64,000 nucleotides of DNA, from assembly GCA_964247385.1 (NCBI GenBank), contig CAXTUB010000014.1, positions 1 to 64,000 of the forward strand, given 5' to 3'. Positions 25,519-34,193 of the stretch are shown one piece after another; positions within the stretch are counted from its first letter, which is position 1; the number at the start of each line of letters is the position of its first letter. Position numbers and translations under genes: made by a program. The notes beneath the pieces were generated by a model. That model was not told where the DNA came from and did not search any database. It was given only the letters and a program-made list of their open reading frames with translations. The DNA comes from TMP-86 sp964247385 (lineage in GTDB: Bacteria > Pseudomonadota > Gammaproteobacteria > Steroidobacterales > Steroidobacteraceae).

Positions 25519-25941
25519 ATGGCCGATAACAAGCAAGCCAATCCTCAGACGGGCGCTCAAGGTGGGAAGCCCGCTCGTAAAAAGACGCGCAAGAACGTGC
25601 TCGATGCCATCGCTCACGTGCATGCCTCCTTCAACAACACCATCATCACCATCACGGATCGCCAAGGCAACACGTTGTCTTGGGCGACATCGGGAGGCTG
25701 TGGATTTCGTGGGTCGCGCAAGTCGACGCCTTTTGCCGCACAAGTGGCGGCCGAGCGTGCGGGCACTGCGGCGCAGGAGCACGGAGTCAAGAACGTCGAA
25801 GTGCGCGTCATGGGCCCCGGCCCGGGGCGTGAGTCTGCGGTACGTGCTTTGAATGGCTGTGGCTTGAAAATCACCAACATCGAAGATGTCACGCCGATTC
25901 CTCACAACGGGTGCCGCCCTCCAAAGAAGCGCCGCGTCTAG
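25519..25941 (+). CDS. rpsK: 30S ribosomal protein S11
   Basis: S11, 140 residues, about 11 longer than in E. coli because of a hydrophilic N-terminal segment (ADNKQANPQTGAQGGKPARK). The core begins KNVLDAIAHVHASFNNTIIT and ends with the invariant PHNGCRPPKKRRV, whose Asn is commonly converted to isoaspartate. It forms the platform with S18 and S6. Starts 10 bp after rpsM. Confidence 0.97.
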   Translation: MADNKQANPQTGAQGGKPARKKTRKNVLDAIAHVHASFNNTIITITDRQGNTLSWATSGGCGFRGSRKSTPFAAQVAAERAGTAAQEHGVKNVEVRVMGPGPGRESAVRALNGCGLKITNIEDVTPIPHNGCRPPKKRRV

Positions 25942-25990
25942 CGCCTACGCGCTGCGCATGCCTCACAGGTTTTCCTAACACAGGTTTTCA

Positions 25991-26614
25991 ATGGCAAAGT
26001 ATCTCGGTCCCAAGTGCAAGCTATCCCGCCGCGAGGGCACTGATCTTTTCTTGAAGAGCGGCATCAAGCCGCTCGAGTCGAAATGCAAGCTCGAGACACC
26101 GCCCGGCGGCGTGAAGAGCGAGCGCAAGCAGCGTTTGTCCGAATATGGCTTGCAGCTGCGCGAGAAGCAAAAGCTTCGTCGTATGTACGGCGTGCTCGAG
26201 CGGCAGTTTCGAAATTATTATCAAAAGGCGGCGGGCCGGCCCGGCGCAACCGGCGAAACTCTCTTGAAAATGCTCGAGTGCCGCCTAGATAACGTGGTGT
26301 ATCGCATGGGTTTCGCCACGACCCGAGCCGAGGCTCGTCAGCTCGTCAGTCACAAGGCGGTGACGGTCAACGACAAGCTCGTCAACATCGCCTCATTTCA
26401 GTGCAAAGCCGGGGATGCGGTGCAGATTCGCGAAAAGGCGAAGCAGCAAACGCGAATCCAGTCGGCCCTCGCCATCGCCGCACAAGTGGGCTTTCCTGAC
26501 TGGGTCGAGGTGGACGACAAGAAGTTGTCGGGCGTTTTCAAGTCGGTGCCCGACCGGCAAGACATCTTGCCCGATATCAACGAAAGCCTCGTGGTCGAGT
26601 TGTACTCCAAGTAA
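25991..26614 (+). CDS. rpsD: 30S ribosomal protein S4
   Basis: S4, 207 residues, a primary assembly protein that binds the 16S five-way junction. It shows KLSRREGTDLFLKSG near the N-terminus and the S4 RNA-binding domain (LECRLDNVVYRMGFATTRAE, QLVSHKAVTVNDKLVNIASF). The N-terminal part lacks a four-Cys zinc site. S4 is also the expected repressor of its own operon. It is followed by rpoA after 46 bp. Confidence 0.97.
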   Translation: MAKYLGPKCKLSRREGTDLFLKSGIKPLESKCKLETPPGGVKSERKQRLSEYGLQLREKQKLRRMYGVLERQFRNYYQKAAGRPGATGETLLKMLECRLDNVVYRMGFATTRAEARQLVSHKAVTVNDKLVNIASFQCKAGDAVQIREKAKQQTRIQSALAIAAQVGFPDWVEVDDKKLSGVFKSVPDRQDILPDINESLVVELYSK

Positions 26615-26660
26615 TTTTCTCGCCGGCGCGCGTCGCTCCGGCCTTGTCTCGAGAGGTCAT

Positions 26661-27665
26661 ATGCAGGGTTCAATCAGCGAATTTTTGAAGCCGCGCGTCG
26701 TCAAGGTACAGCCCGTATCGCCACGTCATGCGCGCATCGTCATCGAGCCGTTCGAGCGCGGTTTTGGCCACACGCTGGGCAACGCGCTACGGCGCGTCTT
26801 GTTGTCCTCGCTGCCGGGCGCCGCCATCACCGAGATCGAAATCGACGGAGTGTTGCACGAATACACCGCGATCGAGGGCGTGCAGGAAGACGTGGTCGAT
26901 GTGCTCCTCAATCTCAAGGCGGTGGCCATTCGCATGCACTCACGCGACGTGGCGGAAGTGCGGTTGCAAAAGAAAGGGCCAGGGCCCGTTACCGCGGGAG
27001 ACATCGCGGGCGACCATGATCTGGAGATTTTGAATCCGGATCTCGTCATTGCAAACTTGACCAAGGCGGGTGAGCTCAGCATGTCGCTGAAGGTCGAGCG
27101 GGGCCGCGGCTATCGTCCCGCGCTGCAGCGTGCAGGCTTCGAGGAACAGTCGCGCCCCATCGGCCGCTTGCAGCTCGATGCATCGTTCAGCCCGGTGCGA
27201 AAAGTGACCTACAACGTCGAAAGCGCCCGCGTCGAACAGCGCACTGATCTCGACAAGCTCATTCTCGATATCGAGACCAATGGCACCATCGATCCAGAGG
27301 AAGCCATTCGGCGCGCCGGCGGAATTTTGAAAGATCAGCTTTCCGTATTCGTCGATTTGCAGGGCCAGGATGAAGCCATCTCGAAATCGACCGAGACTCA
27401 GTTCGATCCCATTTTGTTGCGCCCGGTCGATGAGCTCGAGCTCACCGTGCGCAGCGCAAACTGCCTCAAGGCGGAGAACATCCACTACATCGGCGATCTG
27501 GTGCAACGCACGGAGGTCGAGTTATTGCGCACGCCGAACCTGGGCAAAAAGTCTCTGACCGAAATCAAGGAGGTTTTGGAGAGCCACGGCCTGACGCTCG
27601 GCATGCGTGTTGACAACTGGCCCCCGCCCGGGTTGAAGCGCGACGACGATCGCGACGGCATCTGA
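26661..27665 (+). CDS. rpoA: RNA polymerase alpha subunit
   Basis: Alpha subunit, 334 residues from ATG 26661; a longer frame from 26415 lies inside rpsD and is rejected. The N-terminal domain that dimerises and assembles beta and beta' includes IEPFERGFGHTLGNALRRVL. A linker leads to the C-terminal domain (NCLKAENIHYIGDLVQRTEV, LGKKSLTEIKEVLESHGLTL) that binds UP elements and activators. Length and order match gammaproteobacteria. Confidence 0.98.
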   Translation: MQGSISEFLKPRVVKVQPVSPRHARIVIEPFERGFGHTLGNALRRVLLSSLPGAAITEIEIDGVLHEYTAIEGVQEDVVDVLLNLKAVAIRMHSRDVAEVRLQKKGPGPVTAGDIAGDHDLEILNPDLVIANLTKAGELSMSLKVERGRGYRPALQRAGFEEQSRPIGRLQLDASFSPVRKVTYNVESARVEQRTDLDKLILDIETNGTIDPEEAIRRAGGILKDQLSVFVDLQGQDEAISKSTETQFDPILLRPVDELELTVRSANCLKAENIHYIGDLVQRTEVELLRTPNLGKKSLTEIKEVLESHGLTLGMRVDNWPPPGLKRDDDRDGI

Positions 27666-27680
27666 ACGGAATTTGACCTC

Positions 27681-28178
27681 ATGCGTCATCGCAACGTCGG
27701 CCGGCAACTGTCGCGCAACACCGCCCATCGGCACTCCATGCTGCGCAACATGGCGGCATCGCTCTTGCGGCACGAGACCATTCGAACGACCGTGCCGAAG
27801 GCCAAGGAGCTGCGCCGGGTCGTCGAGCCGTTGATCACTTTGGCCAAGGCCGATTCGCTCGCGAAACGGCGTCTTGCGTATGCGCGCCTGCGCGATGCGG
27901 ACGTGGTGGAAAAGCTATTTGGTGATCTGGGGCCGCGCTTCAAAACGCGCGCTGGCGGCTACACCCGCATTCTGCGCATGGAGGCGCGCCCGGGCGACTC
28001 GGCCGATATGGCGCTGGTGTCGCTCGTCGACCAAGCTCGGGCGCAAACCTCTAATGAATCGCCGGCCACGGGCGCCAAGAAAACTCGTGTCAAGAAAAGC
28101 AAGGGCGGCGAAGAATCGCCGGTCTCCGAGGCCGCGGCTCCGGCAAAGCCCAAACGTAGGCGCGCGGCGGCCGCTTAG
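27681..28178 (+). CDS. rplQ: 50S ribosomal protein L17 with basic tail
   Basis: L17, 165 residues against about 127 in E. coli. The core MRHRNVGRQLSRNTAHRHSM and LLRHETIRTTVPKAKELRRV is canonical up to about residue 120. The remaining 45 residues are low complexity and rich in Lys, Ala and Ser (KKTRVKKSKGGEESPVSEAA, then AKPKRRRAAAA). Last gene of the alpha operon, 15 bp after rpoA. Confidence 0.96.
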   Translation: MRHRNVGRQLSRNTAHRHSMLRNMAASLLRHETIRTTVPKAKELRRVVEPLITLAKADSLAKRRLAYARLRDADVVEKLFGDLGPRFKTRAGGYTRILRMEARPGDSADMALVSLVDQARAQTSNESPATGAKKTRVKKSKGGEESPVSEAAAPAKPKRRRAAAA

Positions 28179-28210
28179 CCGCGCCGGGATCATTCAGGGA
28201 GCCGGGACAC

Positions 28211-28612
28211 GTGGGACTCGCGACTGAGTTCAAAGAATTTGCCATGAAGGGCAATGTTGTCGACATGGCGGTCGGCGTCATCGTCGGGGCGGCTTTCGGC
28301 AAAATCGTGTCATCTCTGGTTGCCGACGTCATTACCCCATTTCTCGGAAAGCTCATTGGCGGCGTCAATTTCTCCGACCTCGCGGTGAGTCTGGGCAGCG
28401 ATCCAAAAGGCGCGCCGGTGCTGGTGAAATATGGCGTGTTCCTGCAATCGATTTTTGATTTTTTCATCATTGCATTCGTATTGTTTCTCGCGCTGCGCGG
28501 TCTCAATCGCCTTAAAAAGCCTGCGCCGGCACCTCCGGAAGCGGCGCCGGCCGTCCCCCGTCAGGAATTATTGCTGGAAGAAATTCGAGACGCATTGCGC
28601 AGGCAGCGCTAA
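28211..28612 (+). CDS. mscL: Large-conductance mechanosensitive channel MscL
   Basis: MscL, 133 residues, GTG start at 28211. It forms an inner-membrane homopentamer that opens under osmotic downshock. The N-terminal amphipathic helix and first membrane segment read EFKEFAMKGNVVDMAVGVIV and GAAFGKIVSSLVADVITPFL; the second segment is QSIFDFFIIAFVLFLALRGL. The C-terminal helix has EAAPAVPRQELLLEEIRDAL. It is 32 bp after rplQ and could be read from the alpha operon. Confidence 0.95.
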   Translation: MGLATEFKEFAMKGNVVDMAVGVIVGAAFGKIVSSLVADVITPFLGKLIGGVNFSDLAVSLGSDPKGAPVLVKYGVFLQSIFDFFIIAFVLFLALRGLNRLKKPAPAPPEAAPAVPRQELLLEEIRDALRRQR

Positions 28613-28620
28613 AGAAGGCT

Positions 28621-28637
28621 GCCGCTGCTGAAGCGGC
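28621..28637. terminator. Small hairpin after mscL
   Basis: GCCGCT (28621-28626) pairs with AGCGGC (28632-28637) around a five-base loop, 8 nt after the mscL stop. There is no T-tract. It is a weak candidate for termination of the alpha operon/mscL transcript. Confidence 0.25.
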
Positions 28638-28665
28638 GGGCGCTGAGAGAAGAGACGGGCGCTAG

Positions 28666-28684
28666 GAAGGCAATTCATGCCTTC
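28666..28684. terminator. Perfect hairpin between convergent mscL and pepQ
   Basis: GAAGGCA (28666-28672) and TGCCTTC (28678-28684) are perfectly complementary over a 5-nt loop. It lies between the ends of two convergent genes, where a bidirectional terminator would be expected, but no uridine run is present in either direction. Confidence 0.35.
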
Positions 28685-28705
28685 GCTTGAAATTTCTGCC
28701 GGAGG

Positions 28706-30031
28706 TCAGGCGGCTCGCGCGAATGCATCGCGCGTGAGATTTTCTGGCCCTTCGTTCGAAGCTGCGACATTGTCTTCGATCCGAATGCCTCCGAAGGGTC
28801 GCAGCGCGTCGACGATGTCCCAATCGATGAGTCGACGGCGCTCATCCGCATGCGCTTGACGCAACAGCGAATCAATCCAATAAATGCCGGGCTCGATGGT
28901 GACCACGACACCCGGTTCGAGAATGCGCGTCAAGCGCAAGTAAGGATGTCCGGCGGGCCGTTCTCGCTCGGCGCCTCGCGCATCGTTCATGACGCCTCCC
29001 ACATCGTGCACTTGCAGTCCGATCAAATGGCCGATGCCATGCGGAAAAAATACGCTGGTCAGCCCGCTCTCGAGCGCTTCCTGCCCGCCGAGCTCGATCA
29101 CACCCGCCGCGTGCAAGACATCGCCGAGGGCGCGGTGCGCGCTCAAGTGCACGTCGCGAAAATCCTGGCCGCATTGCACTTCGGCGCATAGTGCCTGCTG
29201 CGCGCGTTCCATGCCGGCGAGCAAATCTGCGAACCGGCCCGGCGCGCCCGCGTAAGTGCGCGTCACGTCGCTGGCATAACCTCGATACTGCGCCCCGGCG
29301 TCGATGAGAAATGAGCGCATATCGGCTGGCGCCACGCGCTGCAGATGCTGGTAGTGCAACACGGCGGCGTTCTCGTTGTATGCCACGATATTGTTGTAAG
29401 GCATCTCCTCTTCGCGTTGCATGCAGGCTTGCAGATAGCGCATGTGCGCATCGTATTCTGAAGCCCCCGCGCGAAATGCAGCGAGCGCTGCACGGTGGCC
29501 GCGCGCCGCGAGATCGTTTGCGAGCCGCATGCATTCCAGCTCATAGGCCGTCTTCACCGCACGGTTGAAGTGCAATTTCGCCAGCAATGCCGGAGGGTTC
29601 AAGCTGGCCGCATCGGCTGAGGGGAATGCCGCAGCCGAGCCGATGAGCGCTGCGCGCGGGAGGTCTTGCCAAAATTGCGCTGCTTGCCCAGCGTTCGCTA
29701 TGGGGACGACGTCCACCGCGGCCGTCCAGGGTTCGTTCGGCACATCGAGCGGTTTGTGCCAATAGTCGTCTTGGCGGTGAAACAGCAAACGCGGTTTCGA
29801 GCTCGGAGTGAAGATGAGCACGCTGCCGGGATTGTCGGTGACCGGCACCCAATGCTTGAAATGCGGATTGACCTTGTAGGGCAGCGACTGATCGTCGAGA
29901 AACTGAACCGGCGGCTCTCCCGAATGCACCACCAAATGCTCGAAGCCGGACTCGGACAACGCCTCACTCGCCCGGGCAGCGAGCGTTTTCAAATGGGCAG
30001 GATAAAGATCATCCGGCGCTTGCTCGTGCAC
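28706..30031 (-). CDS. pepQ: Xaa-Pro dipeptidase
   Basis: A 441-residue M24B metallopeptidase that splits dipeptides with C-terminal proline in the cytoplasm. The C-terminal pita-bread domain carries the dimetal ligands: Asp in LIDAGAQYRGYASDVTRTY, His in FFPHGIGHLIGLQVHDVGG, Glu in VVTIEPGIYWIDSLL and Glu in FGGIRIEDNV. The N-terminal half matches the bacterial PepQ type. Translation appears to start at GTG 30031. It is convergent with mscL and diverges from the lipoprotein gene. Confidence 0.93.
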   Translation of the reverse strand: MHEQAPDDLYPAHLKTLAARASEALSESGFEHLVVHSGEPPVQFLDDQSLPYKVNPHFKHWVPVTDNPGSVLIFTPSSKPRLLFHRQDDYWHKPLDVPNEPWTAAVDVVPIANAGQAAQFWQDLPRAALIGSAAAFPSADAASLNPPALLAKLHFNRAVKTAYELECMRLANDLAARGHRAALAAFRAGASEYDAHMRYLQACMQREEEMPYNNIVAYNENAAVLHYQHLQRVAPADMRSFLIDAGAQYRGYASDVTRTYAGAPGRFADLLAGMERAQQALCAEVQCGQDFRDVHLSAHRALGDVLHAAGVIELGGQEALESGLTSVFFPHGIGHLIGLQVHDVGGVMNDARGAERERPAGHPYLRLTRILEPGVVVTIEPGIYWIDSLLRQAHADERRRLIDWDIVDALRPFGGIRIEDNVAASNEGPENLTRDAFARAA

Positions 30032-30203
30032 GTGAGCTAACCCAAATTCGAACGTGGTGCGTTTAAGCTGCGCGAGACCGCGCGTACGTGCCCGAAAGTC
30101 ATAGGAAATTTTACCAAAACCTTCTAAGATTGCCCGGCGTATTCGTAGTCACGGACCGCGAAGCTTTCAATCCCGCATTTTAATTTTTCTGGGGTATCGA
30201 TTA

Positions 30204-30479
30204 ATGAAGATCAAATTTGCATTGGGTGCGCTAGCCGCCATGTTGATTTTGGGCGCCTGCGCCAAGACCGAAGCGCCGCCGCCGCCTGCGACGGACACCA
30301 CTGCGCCCGCGACGACCGCGCCTTCGGATTCCGCGATGGCACCTGCCGCGGATTCCGCCGCGTCATCGGCTGCTGCCGCCAATTCGGCTGCCGATGCGGC
30401 CAAGAGCTCGGCCGATTCCGCCAAGGACGCTGCGGCCGCCACGCAGAATCCGCCGCCCGCGGATTCGACCAAGCCTTAA
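30204..30479 (+). CDS. Small Ala/Pro/Ser-rich lipoprotein
   Basis: A 91-residue protein with a lipoprotein signal: hydrophobic residues 5-16 and the lipobox LGAC with Cys19. The mature part is almost only Ala, Ser, Asp, Thr and Pro (PPPPATDTTAPATTAPSDSA and later repeats of AADSA, SSADSAKDAA). This is low complexity, so no family can be assigned. It is predicted to sit in the envelope as a flexible or spacer-type lipoprotein. Confidence 0.75.
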   Translation: MKIKFALGALAAMLILGACAKTEAPPPPATDTTAPATTAPSDSAMAPAADSAASSAAAANSAADAAKSSADSAKDAAAATQNPPPADSTKP

Positions 30480-30505
30480 GCTCGCCGCCATTGAATGCAT
30501 CCGTG

Positions 30506-30528
30506 CCCGCCGGCGGCTCGCCGGTGGG
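30506..30528. terminator. Strong GC hairpin after the lipoprotein gene
   Basis: CCCGCCGGCG (30506-30515) pairs with CGCCGGTGGG (30519-30528) around GCT, with one G-T wobble. It lies 26 nt after the lipoprotein stop and 26 nt before the next gene. No T-tract follows. It may act as a terminator, attenuator or 3'-end stabiliser. Confidence 0.4.
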
Positions 30529-30554
30529 TACGGCATGCAGAATGGGGAGTCGTC

Positions 30555-31160
30555 GTGCTCGTTTCCATTCGCGACTGCAGACAGCGGCCCGAGGACCGTC
30601 GCTGGATCGAACGGGCTTATGACGAATATCTCGAGGATCTCGCACAACTCAACACGGGTGTGTTCCCAGTCCTCATCGACGACTCGCCGCGCAAACAAGA
30701 AATCTTCGTCCACTGGTTCGCGAACGAGGCGGCGCATCCGCTCATCGTCTTGAAGGGCAGCGAGCCCGTGGGCTTCGCGCTCGTGACTCGGCCGAGACGC
30801 GCGTCGGGCACGACAAGCGCCGTACGTTCATCGGAGTCGCAGCGAACTGCGGATTCGAGCACGCATCAGCCTGCGGAATTTTCCGCGACGGCGCGCCCCG
30901 CGGATTTTTTGCTGTCGGAGTTTTTCATCTCCAAGCCTTTCCGCCGCATCGGCATCGGCCGGAATGCCGCCACCTTGATTTTCGATCGCTTTGCCGGCGA
31001 GTGGGAAATTGTCGAATACGAGCGCAACCCCAGCGCCGTGGCTTTCTGGCGCGGCGTGCTGAGATCGTACGCGGGCGCAAAGTTCGAGGAGAGGGTTCGC
31101 CACGGCGAAGTCCGTCAGCGATTCAGCTCGAAGACGGCCTCGCTTCGTAAGCCCTTTTGA
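30555..31160 (+). CDS. GNAT family N-acetyltransferase
   Basis: A 201-residue protein from GTG 30555, selected because GGGGAG sits 5 nt upstream; an in-frame ATG at 30495 would include the hairpin. The acetyl-CoA binding fold is seen in HPLIVLKGSEPVGFALVTRP and LSEFFISKPFRRIGIGRNAA (motif A), followed by the AVAFWRGVLR helix. It resembles the COG5628 group of predicted acetyltransferases. A Ser/Thr-rich insert of about 30 residues separates the two halves. The substrate is unknown. Confidence 0.7.
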   Translation: MLVSIRDCRQRPEDRRWIERAYDEYLEDLAQLNTGVFPVLIDDSPRKQEIFVHWFANEAAHPLIVLKGSEPVGFALVTRPRRASGTTSAVRSSESQRTADSSTHQPAEFSATARPADFLLSEFFISKPFRRIGIGRNAATLIFDRFAGEWEIVEYERNPSAVAFWRGVLRSYAGAKFEERVRHGEVRQRFSSKTASLRKPF

Positions 31161-31315
31161 TATTTTCTCCCCGTCGAAATCGTCCGTCCACACGCGGAGG
31201 ACGCAGCGTCTCGGCGCGCCGCATTTTGTAGACATTCTGTCAAACGAGCGCTCAAGTTTTCCCGGGATATGCCGATGGCCAGAGGCAATCCCTTTGACTC
31301 GACTCCATTGACCTT

Positions 31316-32200
31316 ATGAGCTCAGGCTCGCCGCAGGCCAGAGAAAACACGACAGCCTCCGCGGGACTCGAATTCTTGCGCGAGCTGTCGGTCGAGCTGG
31401 CAGCGGGGAAGGTCGACTTGCCTTCGTTTCCTGAAGTCGCAGTGCGCGTACGGCGTGTGCTTTCCGATGATCGCTCCACCGTCGACCAGGTCGTTCGCAT
31501 CGTGGGCTCCGAGCCTGCGCTCGCGGCGCGACTTTTGAAAATGGCGAACTCGGTGGCATTGAATCGATCGGGCAAGCGCGTCACCGAATTGCGTACGGCA
31601 GTCAATCGCATGGGCCACAACATGGTGCGCAGCGCGGCGGTGTCGTTCGCCATGGCGCAAATTCGCGGCGCAAGCAAACTGGTCGGACTGGAAAAATTTC
31701 TCGGCGATTTGTGGGAACGCAGCACGCACGTCGCAGCGGTCTCTTTCCTGCTTGCATCGCGCGTGACGCGACTGAATGCCGATGAGGCCATGCTGACCGG
31801 ACTGTTACATGGCATTGGCAAACTCTATATCGTGACTCGTGCAGAGCGCCACCCCATGCTTTTTCTCGAGCCGAACTCGCTCAATGACATCATCGGCCAC
31901 TGGCACGCCGCCATCGGTAAGGCGATCTTGGAAAGCTGGGAGTTCGATCAAGTCATGTGCGACGCCGTCGCGCGGCAGGATGAAGTCGATGCCGTGGAGG
32001 ATGCCGAGATGACGCTGGCCGACGTGATCCATGTCGCCATCATGCTGGTGTCGCTCGCCGCCGATGCCGCTGCGTTGGAGGCCGCATTGCAGTGTTCGGC
32101 TGCGGCAAAGCGGCTGCGAATCGATGCGGTGAAAAGCGCCGCGATTTTAAGTGAATCCGCCAGTGAGATCGCATCTTTGCGGCAGGCATTGACCGCCTGA
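31316..32200 (+). CDS. HDOD domain signalling protein
   Basis: A 294-residue protein whose residues from about 33 to 230 form an HDOD domain (LPSFPEVAVRVRRVLSDDRS, VVRIVGSEPALAARLLKMAN, ELRTAVNRMGHNMVRSAAVS, LHGIGKLYIV). HDOD proteins are related to HD phosphohydrolases but lack the HD metal pair, and often work in signal transduction and c-di-GMP or stress networks. No receiver or GGDEF domain is attached. The gene stands alone, with 155 bp in front of it and 190 bp behind. Confidence 0.85.
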   Translation: MSSGSPQARENTTASAGLEFLRELSVELAAGKVDLPSFPEVAVRVRRVLSDDRSTVDQVVRIVGSEPALAARLLKMANSVALNRSGKRVTELRTAVNRMGHNMVRSAAVSFAMAQIRGASKLVGLEKFLGDLWERSTHVAAVSFLLASRVTRLNADEAMLTGLLHGIGKLYIVTRAERHPMLFLEPNSLNDIIGHWHAAIGKAILESWEFDQVMCDAVARQDEVDAVEDAEMTLADVIHVAIMLVSLAADAAALEAALQCSAAAKRLRIDAVKSAAILSESASEIASLRQALTA

Positions 32201-32339
32201 AACCGTTTTGGGCGGAGATTGCCGCGCCGCCGGGCGCGCCGTGCACTGCTCCCCCTGCGTGCTTGCCTTCACAAAATGCGAACTACCGCGTCGTCACCCG
32301 GCAACAGTACGGACCCTCGAGCGCTGGCAGTGGTGCCGA

Positions 32340-32357
32340 ACGTGCGCTGCCGCACGT
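32340..32357. terminator. Perfect 7-bp hairpin between HDOD gene and next gene
   Basis: ACGTGCG (32340-32346) pairs with CGCACGT (32351-32357) over a CTGC loop. It is 140 nt after the HDOD stop and 33 nt before the next GTG, so it could equally be a terminator or part of the downstream leader. Nothing else stands out in 32201-32390. Confidence 0.25.
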
Positions 32358-32390
32358 AGTCTTCGCGCCTCCGAGGTTTAGATTGAGCTC

Positions 32391-32936
32391 GTGTCAGCTC
32401 TCAGCACGCCACTGCAAGATTTCATGCGCACAAAATCGCGGGTGCTCGCGTCGTGCGCGATGGCGTCGATCTTGTATCCGGTCGCAGCGTGGTACATCGC
32501 TCGTTGGATACCCGTCTCATTCGTCGTGTGTCTGGGCGCGCTCGTGGCAGCGCGCCTTGCGATCGGGCTCACGGAAGCAAGTCTCGAGGATTTGCATTGG
32601 CGCTTGTTCGTGCGCCGCGCCGCGGTGCAACGCGCAGTGGACTATTTCCGCTTACATCGCTTTCCCGCCCGGCGCTATCGACACCACGATTTGTCCACCT
32701 ATTTACTGCGACTTCACGAGGATACCTCGCAAGCGGCCGAGCTGCGGGTTGCGGCGCGGCGGCTTGAAGATATGTTGGTGAGCTGCAAGACGGCCGGCGC
32801 GAAATGCGAGCGGCGCACCTGGATGATCATGTGCGACGCGTTTGAGATTCATTCGCCCGAGGCCCTTGCGCCAGCCATCGTGCTGCCCAAGCGCGGCGTG
32901 CGAACGTTCGCCGCTCCGCCCCATGCCGCGGTTTGA
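32391..32936 (+). CDS. Uncharacterised membrane-anchored protein
   Basis: A 181-residue open frame from GTG 32391 (ATG 32424 is an alternative). The N-terminal third has two hydrophobic stretches (VLASCAMASILYPVAAWYIA and WIPVSFVVCLGALVAARLAI). The rest is helical and rich in Arg, with RRAAVQRAVDYFRLHRFPAR and TWMIMCDAFEIHSPEALAPA. I do not recognise the family. Codon use looks like that of its neighbours. It is convergent with the aminotransferase gene. Confidence 0.55.
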   Translation: MSALSTPLQDFMRTKSRVLASCAMASILYPVAAWYIARWIPVSFVVCLGALVAARLAIGLTEASLEDLHWRLFVRRAAVQRAVDYFRLHRFPARRYRHHDLSTYLLRLHEDTSQAAELRVAARRLEDMLVSCKTAGAKCERRTWMIMCDAFEIHSPEALAPAIVLPKRGVRTFAAPPHAAV

Positions 32937-32966
32937 ACCGCGGCCGCTCGATTCTGTGCAATCCGC

Positions 32967-34193
32967 CTAGCCTTTTCCCGCTCCCATGGTTTGCACGATG
33001 GCGTCGGCCAAGTGGTGCACATTGGATGGCGTGACCCCTGCAAGATTCATGCGGCTATCGGTCGTCATGTAGACATGATCCCGCTCGCGCAGCTGCGCAA
33101 CTTGCGCAGCGCTCGCACCCAAGAGCGAGAACATGCCGTGCTGCACCCCGATGAAATCGAAAGCGCTCGAGCGCGTGCGCGAGCGCAGCTCGTCCGCAAG
33201 AAGAGCGCGCATGTCGCGAATGCGCGTGGCCATCTGGCTCAATTCCTCGATCCAAGCGGTGCGTTGCGCGGGGTCGGCGAGAACGTGCGCGACAATCGCG
33301 GCGCCATGATCCGGCGGCATGGAGTAGATGCCGCGCGCCGTCTGTATGAGTTGCGAGCGAATGGCGTCGGCAACGCGCGGGGTTTCACTGACCGTGACGA
33401 GCGCACCGACGCGCTCGCGATACAAGCCGAAGTTCTTCGAATGCGAGACCGCGATGAGCACCTCCGGCAATTCGCGGGCAAGCAACCGCGCGCCGTAGGC
33501 GTCGGCTTCCAGGCTTTCGCCGAATCCTTGATACGCCAGATCGACGAAGGGCAGCGCGCCGCTTCCCTGCAGCACTCGCAGCACCTCATCCCATTGCGCA
33601 TCACTGAGATCCGCGCCGGTCGGGTTGTGGCAACTGGCTTGCAACAGCACGACCTCCCCGGCAGGCACTGCTTGCAACTGCGCCAGCATGGCATCGAAAT
33701 CCACGCGCGCCGCCTGCGTATCGTAGTAGCGGTACCGTTGCAAAGCCAAACCGCTGCCCGACAAGAGCGGGATGTGGTTGCTCCAAGTCGGTTCGCTCAC
33801 ATGCACGCGCGTCGATGGTGAGGCCAGGCGCAGAAGCTCGGCGCCGACTCGCAACGCGCCGCAGCCTCCCGGCGTTTGCAGAGTGCACACTCGATTGGCG
33901 CGCAGCGCCGGATGATCCGCGCCGAGCACCAACTCGCTCACCAGTGTGTTGTACTCGGGCCGGCCCGCCGGCCCCACATAAGATTTACTGTCCTGAGCCG
34001 CCAGCACTTGCGCTTCGGCATGACGAACGCTGCGCAAGACTGGAGTGTGTCCTTGCGCGTCGCGAAAAACGCCGACCCCCAGATCGACCTTGTGCTTGGA
34101 CGGATCTGCACGGAATTTCACCATCAAGCCCAGGATGGAATCAGCGGTCAGCAGCTGAAGACCAGTGAAAATGCCGCGCCGTGTCTCAAGCAC
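32967..34193 (-). CDS. Aspartate/aromatic aminotransferase (class I, AspC/TyrB-like)
   Basis: About 408 residues from GTG 34193, where the family N-terminus (ADSILGLMVKFRADPSKHKV) begins shortly after; a longer frame to 34325 lies inside uvrA. It is PLP-dependent: the Schiff-base Lys is in SHSKNFGLYRERVGA, and SCHNPTGAD holds the conserved Asn-Pro. GVFRDAQGHTPVLRSVRHAE matches the AspC/TyrB type, which exchanges amino groups between Asp, aromatic amino acids and 2-oxoglutarate. Its start overlaps the end of uvrA by 8 nt. Aspartate versus aromatic preference cannot be settled. Confidence 0.88.
   Translation of the reverse strand: MLETRRGIFTGLQLLTADSILGLMVKFRADPSKHKVDLGVGVFRDAQGHTPVLRSVRHAEAQVLAAQDSKSYVGPAGRPEYNTLVSELVLGADHPALRANRVCTLQTPGGCGALRVGAELLRLASPSTRVHVSEPTWSNHIPLLSGSGLALQRYRYYDTQAARVDFDAMLAQLQAVPAGEVVLLQASCHNPTGADLSDAQWDEVLRVLQGSGALPFVDLAYQGFGESLEADAYGARLLARELPEVLIAVSHSKNFGLYRERVGALVTVSETPRVADAIRSQLIQTARGIYSMPPDHGAAIVAHVLADPAQRTAWIEELSQMATRIRDMRALLADELRSRTRSSAFDFIGVQHGMFSLLGASAAQVAQLRERDHVYMTTDSRMNLAGVTPSNVHHLADAIVQTMGAGKG

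Noticed and set aside
25960..25990. Direct repeat CACAGGTTTT before rpsD
   Set aside because: Two short copies in an intergenic gap of 49 bp; too short to separate from chance and not linked to a known element.
32200..32390. Extra small gene between HDOD and the unknown membrane protein
   Set aside because: No frame with a start, ribosome-binding site and family likeness; only a small hairpin is visible.
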